43,026 bases of DNA from Bacteroidaceae bacterium (GTDB lineage Bacteria; Bacteroidota; Bacteroidia; Bacteroidales; Bacteroidaceae), in contig JAFWXX010000002.1 in assembly GCA_017522915.1 (NCBI GenBank), positions 1 through 43,026 on the forward strand. Reading direction: 5' to 3'. Each line of letters starts with the position of its first letter. The first letter of the stretch is position 1. The notes below the pieces were generated by a model. The model was not told the DNA's origin and did no database searches. It was given only the letters and a program-made list of their open reading frames with translations. The position numbers and the translations under genes were made by a program. Below are positions 27,926-35,046 of the stretch, in pieces.

Positions 27926-29221
27926 ATGAATTTTGTACAGGAACTTAAATGGAGGGGCATGATTCAGGATATGACCCCCGGAACAGAAGAACAGTTGCAA
28001 AAGGAACTGACAAGTGCGTACTTGGGTATTGACCCGACTGCCGATTCACTTCACATCGGCCACCTTGTCGGAGTTATGATGCTTCGCCATTTCCAGCTAT
28101 GCGGCCACAAGCCTATAGCTCTTATCGGCGGTGCTACAGGTATGATAGGTGACCCTTCGGGCAAGTCAAAGGAACGTGTGCTCATCGATGAGGAGAAGCT
28201 GCGTCATAATCAGGAGGCACTGAAGAAGCAGCTTGCACGCTTCCTCGACTTTGAGAGTGATGCTCCGAATGCTGCAATCCTTGTGAATAATTACGATTGG
28301 ATGAAGGAGTTCTCATTCCTTGATTTCATCCGCAATGTTGGCAAGATGATAACAGTAAACTACATGATGTCCAAGGACTCTGTAAAACGCCGTCTCTCAG
28401 GCGAGGCAGGTACCGACGGCATGTCTTTCACCGAGTTTACCTATCAGTTGCTTCAGGGCTACGACTATGTGCACCTGAATGAGACTCACGGTTGCAAGCT
28501 TCAGTTAGGAGGTGCCGACCAGTGGGGCAACATTACAACCGGTACTGAGATGATACGCAAGATGTCGGGCAATGAGGTGTTTGCTCTCACATGTCCTCTC
28601 ATTACAAAGGCCGACGGCAAGAAGTTCGGTAAGACAGAGCAGGGCAATATATGGCTTGACAAGCGTTATACATCACCTTACCGTTTCTACCAGTTCTGGC
28701 TCAATGTGAGCGATGAGGATGCCGAGAAGTACATAAAGATATTCACATCTATCTGCCGTGAGGAGATAGAGGCTCTGGTTGCCGAGCATGCCGAGGCTCC
28801 TCACATGCGCCTGTTGCAGAAGCGTCTTGCCAAGGAGGTGACTCTTCTTGTTCATGGCGAGGAGGAGTACAACAAGGCGGTAGAGGCATCGGGCATTCTG
28901 TTTGGCAATGCATCGACAGAGGCTCTCCGTTCGCTCGATGAGGATACTCTCCTTGCTGTATTCGACGGTGTTCCTCAGTTTGAGGTTTCACGCGAGGCTC
29001 TCACAGAGGGTGTTAAGGCTGTTGACCTCACAACCGACATGGCTGCGATATTCGCTTCTAAAGGCGAGATGCGCAAGCTGGTGCAGGGTGGCGGTATTTC
29101 TGTCAACAAGGAGAAGCTTGCCGCTTTTGACCAGGTTATAAATGCAGAGAACCTTCTTAATGACAAATACATTCTTGTTCAGAAGGGCAAGAAGAACTAT
29201 TACTTGATTATCGCAAGATAA
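27926..29221 (+). CDS. tyrS: Tyrosyl-tRNA synthetase
   Basis: A 431-residue class I synthetase charging tRNA-Tyr. HIGH is at residues 43-46 and the KMSKS equivalent is [10 protein letters not shown] (about residue 233). Tyrosine-binding [12 protein letters not shown] and GGADQWGN are present. The C-terminus carries an S4-like RNA-binding domain ([14 protein letters not shown]). Length is normal for the TyrRS-1 type. It is the last gene of the tamL-MBL-tyrS run and is followed by a hairpin with a T tract. Confidence 0.97.
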   Translation: MNFVQELKWRGMIQDMTPGTEEQLQKELTSAYLGIDPTADSLHIGHLVGVMMLRHFQLCGHKPIALIGGATGMIGDPSGKSKERVLIDEEKLRHNQEALKKQLARFLDFESDAPNAAILVNNYDWMKEFSFLDFIRNVGKMITVNYMMSKDSVKRRLSGEAGTDGMSFTEFTYQLLQGYDYVHLNETHGCKLQLGGADQWGNITTGTEMIRKMSGNEVFALTCPLITKADGKKFGKTEQGNIWLDKRYTSPYRFYQFWLNVSDEDAEKYIKIFTSICREEIEALVAEHAEAPHMRLLQKRLAKEVTLLVHGEEEYNKAVEASGILFGNASTEALRSLDEDTLLAVFDGVPQFEVSREALTEGVKAVDLTTDMAAIFASKGEMRKLVQGGGISVNKEKLAAFDQVINAENLLNDKYILVQKGKKNYYLIIAR

Positions 29222-29243
29222 AAAGTACTCATATTGTTTTTGG

Positions 29244-29275
29244 ATAGCATACGTGAAACCGTATGCTATTCTTTT
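29244..29275 (+). terminator. Rho-independent terminator after tyrS
   Basis: Ten-base arms ATAGCATACG (29244-29253) and CGTATGCTAT (29260-29269) around a 6-base loop, followed by TCTTTTT. It begins 22 bases after the tyrS stop. Confidence 0.85.
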
Positions 29276-29292
29276 TGTGTGGATATAAAAAT

Positions 29293-29322
29293 AAAACGGA
29301 GAAAGATAACTTTCTCCGTTTT
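29293..29322 (-). terminator. Hairpin terminator downstream of tRNA-Lys
   Basis: Thirteen-base arms at 29293-29305 and 29310-29322 with a 4-base loop; on the minus strand the 3' arm ends in TTTT. It lies one base beyond the tRNA 3' end, so it is the likely terminator of the tRNA transcript. Confidence 0.7.
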
Positions 29323-29323
29323 G

Positions 29324-29396
29324 TACGCCGTCAGGGACTCGAACCCTGGACCCATTGATTAAGAGTCAATTGCTCTACCAACTGAGCTAACAGCGC
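29324..29396 (-). tRNA. tRNA-Lys, anticodon CTT
   Basis: A 73-base cloverleaf on the minus strand. The D arm is GCTCAGTTGGTAGAGC. The anticodon stem-loop is ATTGA-CTCTTAA-TCAAT with CTT at positions 34-36, and the T arm is CAGGG-TTCGAGT-CCCTG. The acceptor stem pairs fully with G-U wobbles, including G1-U72; the discriminator is A and no CCA is encoded. It reads AAG lysine codons. Confidence 0.95.
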
Positions 29397-29413
29397 ATTG
29401 CCTTAACGCGTTG

Positions 29414-29444
29414 CAAAGGTACTATTTTATTTTAACTCTGCAAA
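29414..29444 (-). promoter_or_regulatory. Promoter of tRNA-Lys
   Basis: On the minus strand TTTG (29444-29441), 19 bases, then TACCTTTG (29421-29414): an exact Bacteroidota promoter, 17 bases before the mature tRNA 5' end. Confidence 0.65.
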
Positions 29445-29539
29445 TCTTTTCTGCAGTTTTTTTACAACTTTTTTAATTATTTTGTAGCTTGTCTCGGAAA
29501 GGCATTGATTATTAAGAAGAAATGCACTTCAGCTTTTTT

Positions 29540-29962
29540 TTACCAGAACCAACCTTTTTTCTTCTTCCTGGTTCTTTCATTGTTGTCGGCAGTTTTGGAG
29601 TAAATATCCTTCCAGCTTTTTCCTTCTGTAATCATCTTGTATATCTCTCCCCAGTCCGGCAAACCGCCCATGTTGCGGTCATCAATGAACAGCTCTGCGT
29701 CAATTTTGCAATATCCGCCATTATTGTCAAGTTCCTCTTCGGGGAAGTTCTTGTTTACTGCATAGAACTCGATACCACGTTCCTTGCACCAGTCAACCGC
29801 CTCCTGGAGCAATTTCCCTTTCCTGACTGTCCACAGTATGAGTTGGTGATTATGCTTGTTTATGAGCAGTTTGAGCGTTTGCGTGGCAAAGGGAAGCTCC
29901 TTGCCAATCTTAGGGTATTCGTGTTCAACTATTGTTCCGTCAAAATCTACAGCAATCTTCAT
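29540..29962 (-). CDS. HAD-superfamily phosphatase-like protein (BT0820 type)
   Basis: A 140-residue HAD-fold hydrolase with a minimal cap. The nucleophile motif is VDFDGTIVEH (Asp6 and Asp8), motif II is LILWTVRKG, and motif IV is LFIDDRNMGG. Proteins of this size and pattern are widespread in Bacteroidales, and one from B. thetaiotaomicron (BT0820) has been studied as a phosphatase; the natural substrate is not evident. The C-terminal tail NNERTRKKKKGWFW is basic and probably disordered. It has its own promoter. Confidence 0.88.
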   Translation of the reverse strand: MKIAVDFDGTIVEHEYPKIGKELPFATQTLKLLINKHNHQLILWTVRKGKLLQEAVDWCKERGIEFYAVNKNFPEEELDNNGGYCKIDAELFIDDRNMGGLPDWGEIYKMITEGKSWKDIYSKTADNNERTRKKKKGWFW

Positions 29963-29987
29963 AACCGGTCGGTATTGGTTGTGTCTG

Positions 29988-30018
29988 CTAAATTAGTGAT
30001 AATTTTTGTGTTATCAAA
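29988..30018 (-). promoter_or_regulatory. Promoter of the HAD phosphatase gene
   Basis: On the minus strand TTTG (30018-30015), 19 bases, then TAATTTAG (29995-29988), one mismatch from TAnnTTTG, 26 bases before the start codon. Confidence 0.5.
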
Positions 30019-30034
30019 CATTTGCAAACAAGTT

Positions 30035-30727
30035 CTATATCAGTCCTTCGAAGAATATTGCAGCTCCCACAGTCATGCACCCGGCAACAGCAATCGAAAG
30101 ACTGCTCATTGCACCTTCAATCTCGCCTATTTCCATGGCTTTAGCTGTTCCCATAACATGCGATGCGGTGCCAATTGCAATACCTTTGGCGATAGGGTGC
30201 TTTATACCCAATATGCGGCAGATAATTCCTCCGGCAATGTTTCCGAGCAAGCCGGTCATTATTATTGCAGTCACCGTGATTGCTACATAACCTTGCAGTT
30301 CCTGCGAGAGGCTTATTCCTATAGCAGTTGTAATGGATTTCGGGAGAAGGGTTACATACTCTGTATGTCCTAATCTGAACAGCAAGGCCATTGCAAATAT
30401 CGATACAAAGCTCATGAGCACACCCGATGCAATTCCTACAATAATAGCGGTGAAGTTCTTCTTCAGAAGCATGGTCTGCTCATATAACGGAATTGCCAGG
30501 GCTACTGTTGCCGGTGTGAGCAAGTAGCTCAGGTATTTTGCACCGTTGTTGTAGTGCTGGTAATCGATTCCTATTATAAGGAGTGTCGCTATTGTTGCGG
30601 TTATGGAGAGCAGTAGGGGATTGAATAGGAAAAAGTTCCATTTCTTCTTTATGAGAGTTCCAAGCAGGAATGTTCCTATGCTTATGCCTACCCCGAAGAA
30701 AAGCGAGTCTTGAAGCAGTTCTTTCAT
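30035..30727 (-). CDS. lrgB: LrgB/CidB-family membrane protein
   Basis: A 230-residue protein with about six to seven hydrophobic helices matching LrgB: TPATVALAIPLYEQ, LLPKSITTAIGISLSQELQG and GIASHVMGTAKAMEIGEIEGAMSSL are signature stretches. LrgAB/CidAB pairs act in the inner membrane in control of autolysis and overflow metabolism, and some members transport glycolate or pyruvate; the role here is unknown. Its ATG overlaps the lrgA stop by four bases, so the pair is translationally coupled. Confidence 0.93.
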   Translation of the reverse strand: MKELLQDSLFFGVGISIGTFLLGTLIKKKWNFFLFNPLLLSITATIATLLIIGIDYQHYNNGAKYLSYLLTPATVALAIPLYEQTMLLKKNFTAIIVGIASGVLMSFVSIFAMALLFRLGHTEYVTLLPKSITTAIGISLSQELQGYVAITVTAIIMTGLLGNIAGGIICRILGIKHPIAKGIAIGTASHVMGTAKAMEIGEIEGAMSSLSIAVAGCMTVGAAIFFEGLI

Positions 30728-31086
30728 CTCTTCTCCTCCTTTCCCTTATGCTTGATGATAATTTGCGTGATATGCCCTGCTGCAGCCATTACAAGAACTG
30801 TAGAGGCTAATGAAATGACGATAATAGCTGTAAGGAACTCCTGCATTGCTTCCCATGTCTCAATGAGCCCTACAGCCGCAGGAATAAACATCATCGGCAT
30901 TATGTATATAAGGAACTTGCCTGTTTCCTTTACCGATGAGAGCTTTATGGCTCCAGTGCACAGTGCGATGTAGAGTATTGCCATGCCGTATATGCTGGCA
31001 GGTATTGGCAACGGTATAATGCGGTTCAGCAGCTCTCCTATGAGTGATATCGCTATTATTATCTCAAACTGTATAATGTATTTCAT
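30724..31086 (-). CDS. lrgA: LrgA/CidA-family holin-like membrane protein
   Basis: A 120-residue protein with four hydrophobic helices and the LrgA/CidA hallmarks LNRIIPLPIPASIYGMAILY and IMPMMFIPAAVGLIE. It forms the partner of LrgB. I set the start at 31086 (MKYIIQFEIIIA), because the frame further upstream would pass the promoter -7 box at 31113-31120. The basic C-terminus (KHKGKEEKR) is cytoplasmic by the positive-inside rule. Confidence 0.92.
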   Translation of the reverse strand: MKYIIQFEIIIAISLIGELLNRIIPLPIPASIYGMAILYIALCTGAIKLSSVKETGKFLIYIMPMMFIPAAVGLIETWEAMQEFLTAIIVISLASTVLVMAAAGHITQIIIKHKGKEEKR

Positions 31087-31112
31087 GTGTAGTGTCGCTT
31101 GCTTTTCTTGTG

Positions 31113-31143
31113 CAAATTTACAGTTTTGCAATGTGCGATGCAA
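31113..31143 (-). promoter_or_regulatory. Promoter of lrgAB
   Basis: On the minus strand TTG (31143-31141), 20 bases, then TAAATTTG (31120-31113), an exact -7 match, 27 bases before the lrgA start. Confidence 0.6.
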
Positions 31144-31159
31144 TGATTACATCGTATAT

Positions 31160-31200
31160 AAAATAAAAAAGGATGTGGAAACCACATCCTTTTTTATTTT
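31160..31200. terminator. Terminator of barrel paralogue A (copy 1)
   Basis: Perfect 19-base arms at 31160-31178 and 31182-31200 around AAA; the GC core GGATGTGG/CCACATCC is flanked by A and T runs. It is identical to the hairpin at 32020-32060, so the terminator was duplicated with the gene. Confidence 0.85.
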
Positions 31201-31216
31201 TACTGTCAACTCTAAA

Positions 31217-31723
31217 TTAGAAGTTGTAGTAGAGGCTGAATGAAAGGTTGTTGTCGAGGTTGAGACCCCAAGAGTTGCCAAGGTCATCATAGTCCTCATA
31301 ACCGAGGAAACCTACGTGAGCAGCTACAGTCCAGTTCTCGTCGATGTTGTAAGCAACACCTGGCTTGATACCAAGACCCCAAACTGTTGTGTTGTCACCT
31401 ACCTCTGGCTTGTAGATACCTACCTCAAGGCTAGCGTCAGCGAATACTGAGAACTCACCAGCTGTAAGGAATGTGTAACGAGCGTAAGGAGCGATTGTAA
31501 ACATCTTGTAAGCGTCCTTCTCCATCTCAAAACCTACAATACCACCGATTGTCCAGTTGTCGTTGAGCTTGTAACCAACCTCAGGATTGATGTTGAAAGC
31601 TGTTGTCTTGTTCTTAGCAGCGTCCTCAGTCTTAGAGAAACCAAGACCACCACCAACATACCACTGTGCACTAGCTACTACAGTTGTCAATACAAGTGCA
31701 AGAGTCAAAAATACTTTTTTCAT
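31217..31723 (-). CDS. Small outer-membrane beta-barrel protein, paralogue A
   Basis: A 168-residue OmpW/OmpA-barrel-like protein: signal peptide MKKVFLTLALVLTTVVASAQ, then WYVGGGLGFSK and repeated amphipathic strands ending in FSLYYNF with the C-terminal Phe needed for barrel insertion. It is a close paralogue of the gene at 32075; signal peptide and strand ends are nearly identical while middle strands differ. Start MKKVF is chosen because the upstream in-frame Met lies in the conserved leader. The narrow codon choice suggests high expression. It may be a major porin-like or adhesion protein; no specific function is recognised. Confidence 0.88.
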   Translation of the reverse strand: MKKVFLTLALVLTTVVASAQWYVGGGLGFSKTEDAAKNKTTAFNINPEVGYKLNDNWTIGGIVGFEMEKDAYKMFTIAPYARYTFLTAGEFSVFADASLEVGIYKPEVGDNTTVWGLGIKPGVAYNIDENWTVAAHVGFLGYEDYDDLGNSWGLNLDNNLSFSLYYNF

Positions 31724-31763
31724 TGTTTTTTGATTTTTTTGTTTTGCCGGAAATTGTTTCAAC

Positions 31764-31788
31764 ATTCTCTAATCCGGCGTTAGAGAAT
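31764..31788 (-). promoter_or_regulatory. Leader hairpin of paralogue A
   Basis: ATTCTCTAA (31764-31772) and TTAGAGAAT (31780-31788) form a 9-bp stem with a 7-base loop near the 5' end of the predicted leader of about 83 bases. The same hairpin occurs before paralogue B, where flanking bases have changed but the stem has not. Confidence 0.55.
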
Positions 31789-31812
31789 TGGATTATTTAT
31801 TAATTTCTGTCG

Positions 31813-31844
31813 CAAAGATATAGCTTTTATCTTTACTGCCAAAA
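31813..31844 (-). promoter_or_regulatory. Promoter of paralogue A
   Basis: On the minus strand TTTTG (31844-31840), 19 bases, then TATCTTTG (31820-31813): a near-ideal strong Bacteroidota promoter. Confidence 0.7.
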
Positions 31845-32019
31845 CTTTACGTATGTTTTTTTTTAAAAATGCAAAAGCTTGTTAAAATTGCTTTGTGTAA
31901 TTACGGTAGAAAATGTAGTTGCATGCTTGCCATGAACAGATGTATGTAATATTGATTCTCCCGCTTATTCTTAAATAAAAAATGGTGTCACCTTAGTATG
32001 TAATGTACTGCGTTTGTAT

Positions 32020-32060
32020 AAAATAAAAAAGGATGTGGAAACCACATCCTTTTTTATTTT
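32020..32060. terminator. Terminator of barrel paralogue B (copy 2)
   Basis: Same sequence as 31160-31200: arms 32020-32038 and 32042-32060 around AAA. It lies 14 bases beyond the paralogue B stop. Confidence 0.85.
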
Positions 32061-32074
32061 ATCACCCTCTTGAA

Positions 32075-32605
32075 TTAGAAGTTGTAGTAGAGGCTGAGTG
32101 AGAGATTGTTTGCAAGGTTGAAACCGAAGAAGCTCTCAGAGTTGTTGAGGTTCTTGATTACGCAATCCTTAGCATCATAGTAACCGAGGAAACCTACGTG
32201 AGCAGCTACAGTCCAGTTCTCGTCGATGTTGTAAGATACACCTGGACGAACACCGATACCCCAAATAGAACCGTTGTCACCCTCTTCTGGCTTTACAATG
32301 CTGAACTCAGCAACACCGTCAGCGTAGATAGAGAACTCACCAGCTGTGAGAACTGTGTAACGAACGTAAGGAGCAATACCGTACTGTGTCTGAACATCCT
32401 TTGTCCAATCGATAAGAATGTTACCTCCAACTGCCCATTTGTCGTTGAACTTGTAACCTACCTCTGGCATAAGGTTGAAAGTTGTTGTCTTGTTCTTCAA
32501 TGCATCCTCAGACTTAGAGAAACCAAGACCACCACCTACATACCACTGTGCACTAGCTACTACTGTTGTCAATACAAGTGCAAGAGTCAAAAATACTTTT
32601 TTCAT
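32075..32605 (-). CDS. Small outer-membrane beta-barrel protein, paralogue B
   Basis: A 176-residue barrel with the same signal peptide as paralogue A (MKKVFLTLALVLTTVVASAQ), the shared WYVGGGLGFSK start and the shared segment YNIDENWTVAAHVGFLGY. It ends SLSLYYNF. Differences concentrate in the predicted loops (for example DWTKDVQTQYG against EMEKDAYKMF), as expected for surface-exposed variation after duplication. It has its own copy of promoter, leader hairpin and terminator, so each paralogue is a separate transcription unit. Confidence 0.88.
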   Translation of the reverse strand: MKKVFLTLALVLTTVVASAQWYVGGGLGFSKSEDALKNKTTTFNLMPEVGYKFNDKWAVGGNILIDWTKDVQTQYGIAPYVRYTVLTAGEFSIYADGVAEFSIVKPEEGDNGSIWGIGVRPGVSYNIDENWTVAAHVGFLGYYDAKDCVIKNLNNSESFFGFNLANNLSLSLYYNF

Positions 32606-32693
32606 TGTTTTTTGATTTTTTGTTTTGCCGGAAATTGTTTCAACATTCTCTAATCCGGCGTTAGAGAATTGGATTAATTCTTAATTTCTGTTG

Positions 32694-32723
32694 CAAAGAT
32701 ATAGCTTTTATATTTTTCGGCAA
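32694..32723 (-). promoter_or_regulatory. Promoter of paralogue B
   Basis: On the minus strand TTG (32723-32721), 19 bases, then TATCTTTG (32701-32694). The box and leader copy those of paralogue A, while the region upstream of -33 has diverged. The 330 bases from here to 33054 are AT-rich, with one terminator at 32964-33000 and nothing else seen. Confidence 0.65.
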
Positions 32724-32963
32724 TGCTTTTAATATGTTTTTTTTTGCTGCAGTGTGAAATAATGTTAAATTGTGCCATGATTTGTCCTTTTTATCGCTGA
32801 TATTGGCATATAATAAATAAGGTATATATAAGGCACTTTTTGAGGTTATAAAAATGTGGTTAAAATTTCAGCTTCGATTAAGTATAAATTACTTTTTCTT
32901 TGCAATAGTTTTCAAATATTGCAGAATTTTTCTTTATGCAGCATTTCGTTCTTTTCAGGTATA

Positions 32964-33000
32964 GAAAAAACTCCGGCCAATTTATGACCGGAGATTTTTC
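32964..33000. terminator. Terminator downstream of the two-helix membrane protein gene
   Basis: CTCCGG (32971-32976) and CCGGAG (32988-32993) form the core, extended by A and T runs to 13-base arms with one mismatch. It lies on the 3' side of the minus-strand gene at 33055. Confidence 0.7.
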
Positions 33001-33054
33001 TATAGGTAATTTTTTATCTCTATATTCTTTCGGAAGGTTTCCCAAAAAGAAAAC

Positions 33055-33534
33055 TTAGCATGCTTTTTTATAGACAATATAATCGGTAACCGGTTCATAT
33101 GTATAAGGTATAAAGTTATATACGCGGTACAGTACAATGCTTCCTGAGGCGGTTTCGTACATTTCTACCTTTATTGGCATGCTGTTCCTGTCCTTTGCCT
33201 CGCTTTTCAGTTTTGTAAACTCGCCTTTCTCAAGCATGGCAAGTACGCTGTTCTTCTTTTCGCTTTCGAAGTATAGAGTGTTTTCCGTAAATGTCTCCTC
33301 GCTTGTGATGTGGAACAACACTTTTGGCAATGTGAACAGTTTTACTATACCGAATATTGTGAGTATTATGGCTGCAAAAAGAATCGGCATCTTTGCCTCG
33401 CTTGCATTGTCAAGACCGAATGCTATGCCGAATGCTGCTGCAACCGCCAGTAGGGCAAACGGCCATACTGTCATTCTGCTTTTGATTGCTATGTTGTTTC
33501 TCTCAAGTATCTCTTTGTTTATCTCTGTATTCAT
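33055..33534 (-). CDS. Membrane protein with two N-terminal helices, unknown function
   Basis: A 159-residue protein. Two hydrophobic segments (about residues 24-42 and 49-67) form a hairpin anchor, followed by a soluble C-terminal domain of about 90 residues (HITSEETFTENTLYFESE onward). The start MNTEINKEILER is chosen because the open frame further upstream reads low-complexity, non-protein-like sequence through a hairpin-rich spacer. I do not recognise the family; the layout resembles small PH-like membrane proteins. Confidence 0.72.
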   Translation of the reverse strand: MNTEINKEILERNNIAIKSRMTVWPFALLAVAAAFGIAFGLDNASEAKMPILFAAIILTIFGIVKLFTLPKVLFHITSEETFTENTLYFESEKKNSVLAMLEKGEFTKLKSEAKDRNSMPIKVEMYETASGSIVLYRVYNFIPYTYEPVTDYIVYKKAC

Positions 33535-33552
33535 GATTATATTCTTTTGATT

Positions 33553-33572
33553 GGTATAGCTCGTGCTATACC
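33553..33572. promoter_or_regulatory. Perfect dyad upstream of the two-helix membrane protein
   Basis: GGTATAGC (33553-33560), TCGT, GCTATACC (33565-33572). It lies 18 bases before the start codon on the minus strand, either as a leader hairpin or an operator dyad. Confidence 0.4.
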
Positions 33573-33731
33573 TGTTTATAATAGGTTTTATCCTCTTTAA
33601 AATGTTTGGGGTCTTTAATGTAGAAATGGATGCAAGACATATAGTGGCATGAGCAACTTGGTTGCTATGCCGGCTGCATGCAGGGCGTTGTATGCAATGC
33701 ATGGGTGCCTTGCGTTTGTTTTTAGATAAAG

Positions 33732-34121
33732 CTAAATTATTATATGCCTCAAGGCATAGATGTAATAGCCGTGCGTGTGTCGCGAAGAGGCTACTGCCTT
33801 TTGGCTCTTCTCACCCGATGGAATCGTGCTTTTATGCTTGTATAGTGTGGGGGAGAGTGTTGCGCTTTTGTACTCCTTGAGAGGGCATATGGTAACTGTG
33901 TGCCCGTTGTTTCGTGCATGAAAGGTGCTGGAGCCTTGCTGTGGCTCGAAACTGCAGTTTCTCAGAATGTAGGCAAGCTCGTCGATGTTTGCGCATAGCT
34001 TGTCATCGAGCATGCATACTTTTTCTGTGCCTTTATCGGGAGCAAAGGCTGTGGATGCCTGGCTGCCTGTATAAAGCGCAGGCAGTAGCAGTAATAAAAG
34101 TATGGTTGCAATGCGTTTCAT
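33732..34121 (-). CDS. Small secreted protein of unknown function
   Basis: A 129-residue protein with a signal peptide (MKRIATILLLLLLPALYTGSQA). The mature part contains three cysteines and the stretch LDDKLCANIDELAYILRNCSF, then a Ser/Lys/His-rich tail ending HGYYIYALRHIII. No family is recognised. The tail looks less protein-like, so the true C-terminus could have been altered by a frameshift. It is the last gene before the AT-rich region. Confidence 0.55.
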   Translation of the reverse strand: MKRIATILLLLLLPALYTGSQASTAFAPDKGTEKVCMLDDKLCANIDELAYILRNCSFEPQQGSSTFHARNNGHTVTICPLKEYKSATLSPTLYKHKSTIPSGEKSQKAVASSRHTHGYYIYALRHIII

Positions 34122-34375
34122 TGTTCAATGGTAAAAACCTCGATTCTGCCGGTACTTTCAAACCATAGTGCCTTTTTGCCCAATTTGTTGGCTGTAAGGC
34201 TCTTTCTTTGCCGATGGAATCGTTGTTTTTGTTGCTTTTCCTTGTCAGTGGGGTGTTTTGTTGTTGTACTATTGCAAAACTATAATAAAACTCCTGCATC
34301 GGCAAGAGATGTTTATAACTTATACTGGAACTCCTCAGAATTTATCGCTGGAAAGGAGAAGAATGTGCAATTACT

Positions 34376-34541
34376 GAGCAATAGTCGTGTGCTGCATAGC
34401 TGAAAGTTATGCCATACGAGATGCGGTTATCTAAAGTAGCAAAAATTAGAGTCAATTATAGCGAAGCTATGATTGAAAACGTACATGAATGTTCGTTATG
34501 CATAGTGCGTTAAAAGTCGGTTGCATTACTGTGTAGAATAA
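34376..34541 (+). repeat. Left copy of an inverted hairpin-rich element
   Basis: This stretch is a diverged copy, in the opposite direction, of 40655-40812. Shared landmarks in order: (C/T)AATAGTCG; a stem GCATA (34394-34398)/TATGC (34408-34412) around the conserved loop GCTGAAAGT; an 11-bp stem TCAATTATAGC (34452-34462)/GCTATGATTGA (34466-34476) around GAA; and a third hairpin ACGTACAT/ATGTTCGT. Stem changes relative to the other copy keep pairing. The gap 34122-35046 otherwise holds the signal peptidase pseudogene at 34721-35027. Confidence 0.7.
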
Positions 34542-34720
34542 TGTGTACGAACTTGTACGGGAAAGAGGAAGAAAAGGTATAGATACTATAAATCATTGTC
34601 AATTGTATGTTAGCGCATTACCAGTAATAAATACTGCATTTTATATGTCTAGACATTGTCGGACAATGTTGTATTTGCAAAATTATAATTTATTGTGACA
34701 TTTGTTAAAATACATTCTTA

Positions 34721-35027
34721 TTGAATGCTGAAAATAAGGTACAGATTATAGAAATCCTATTTTATTCAGAAATTATAGAATTAGAAACAGAGAAAAAGAT
34801 TACTCTTGATTCCTCTGGTGAAGTTTTGCAGATGGGCAACCAAAGGATTATCACGGATTCATTCATAACTACTATTTTGATGTAGGGATAATGTTGTGAA
34901 TTACGAAGATTCGCGTTATTCAGAGTCGGAAGAGTCTATTGTGGGTATCATAGGATTTATTCCATGCTCAATTGGTAGATACACGAATGAGTTTAGATGG
35001 GATAGCTCTTTACAGTTTGTAATTTAA
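34721..35027 (+). pseudogene. Decayed signal peptidase I (S26) C-terminal fragment
   Basis: Reading across two single-base frame changes gives a continuous S26-like C-terminus. Frame one (34721 to about 34865) reads EKKITLDSSGEVLQMGNQRI; a second frame gives FIHNYYFDVG; a third (about 34888-35027) gives DNVVNYEDSRY, then SIVGIIGFIPCS, FRWDSSLQFVI and a stop. This follows the order of the signal peptidase GDN...SxDSRYWG...IVG...FRW block. The Trp-Gly after SRY is lost and no start or Ser/Lys catalytic dyad remains. It ends 19 bases before the large ATPase gene. Confidence 0.6.
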
Positions 35028-35046
35028 AGAAATAAATATAACTACT

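Noticed and set aside
29324..29396. tRNA-Lys as the attachment site of the acquired island
   Set aside because: The composition change begins 4.7 kb away, normal core genes lie between, and no duplicated tRNA end was found.
34033..34305. A 90-codon minus-strand open frame opposite the same spacer
   Set aside because: It overlaps the start of the small secreted protein gene and reads like translated spacer.
34128..34403. A 91-codon plus-strand open frame in the spacer after the small secreted protein gene
   Set aside because: Composition is not protein-like, it runs into the left hairpin element, and no promoter or family resemblance is seen.
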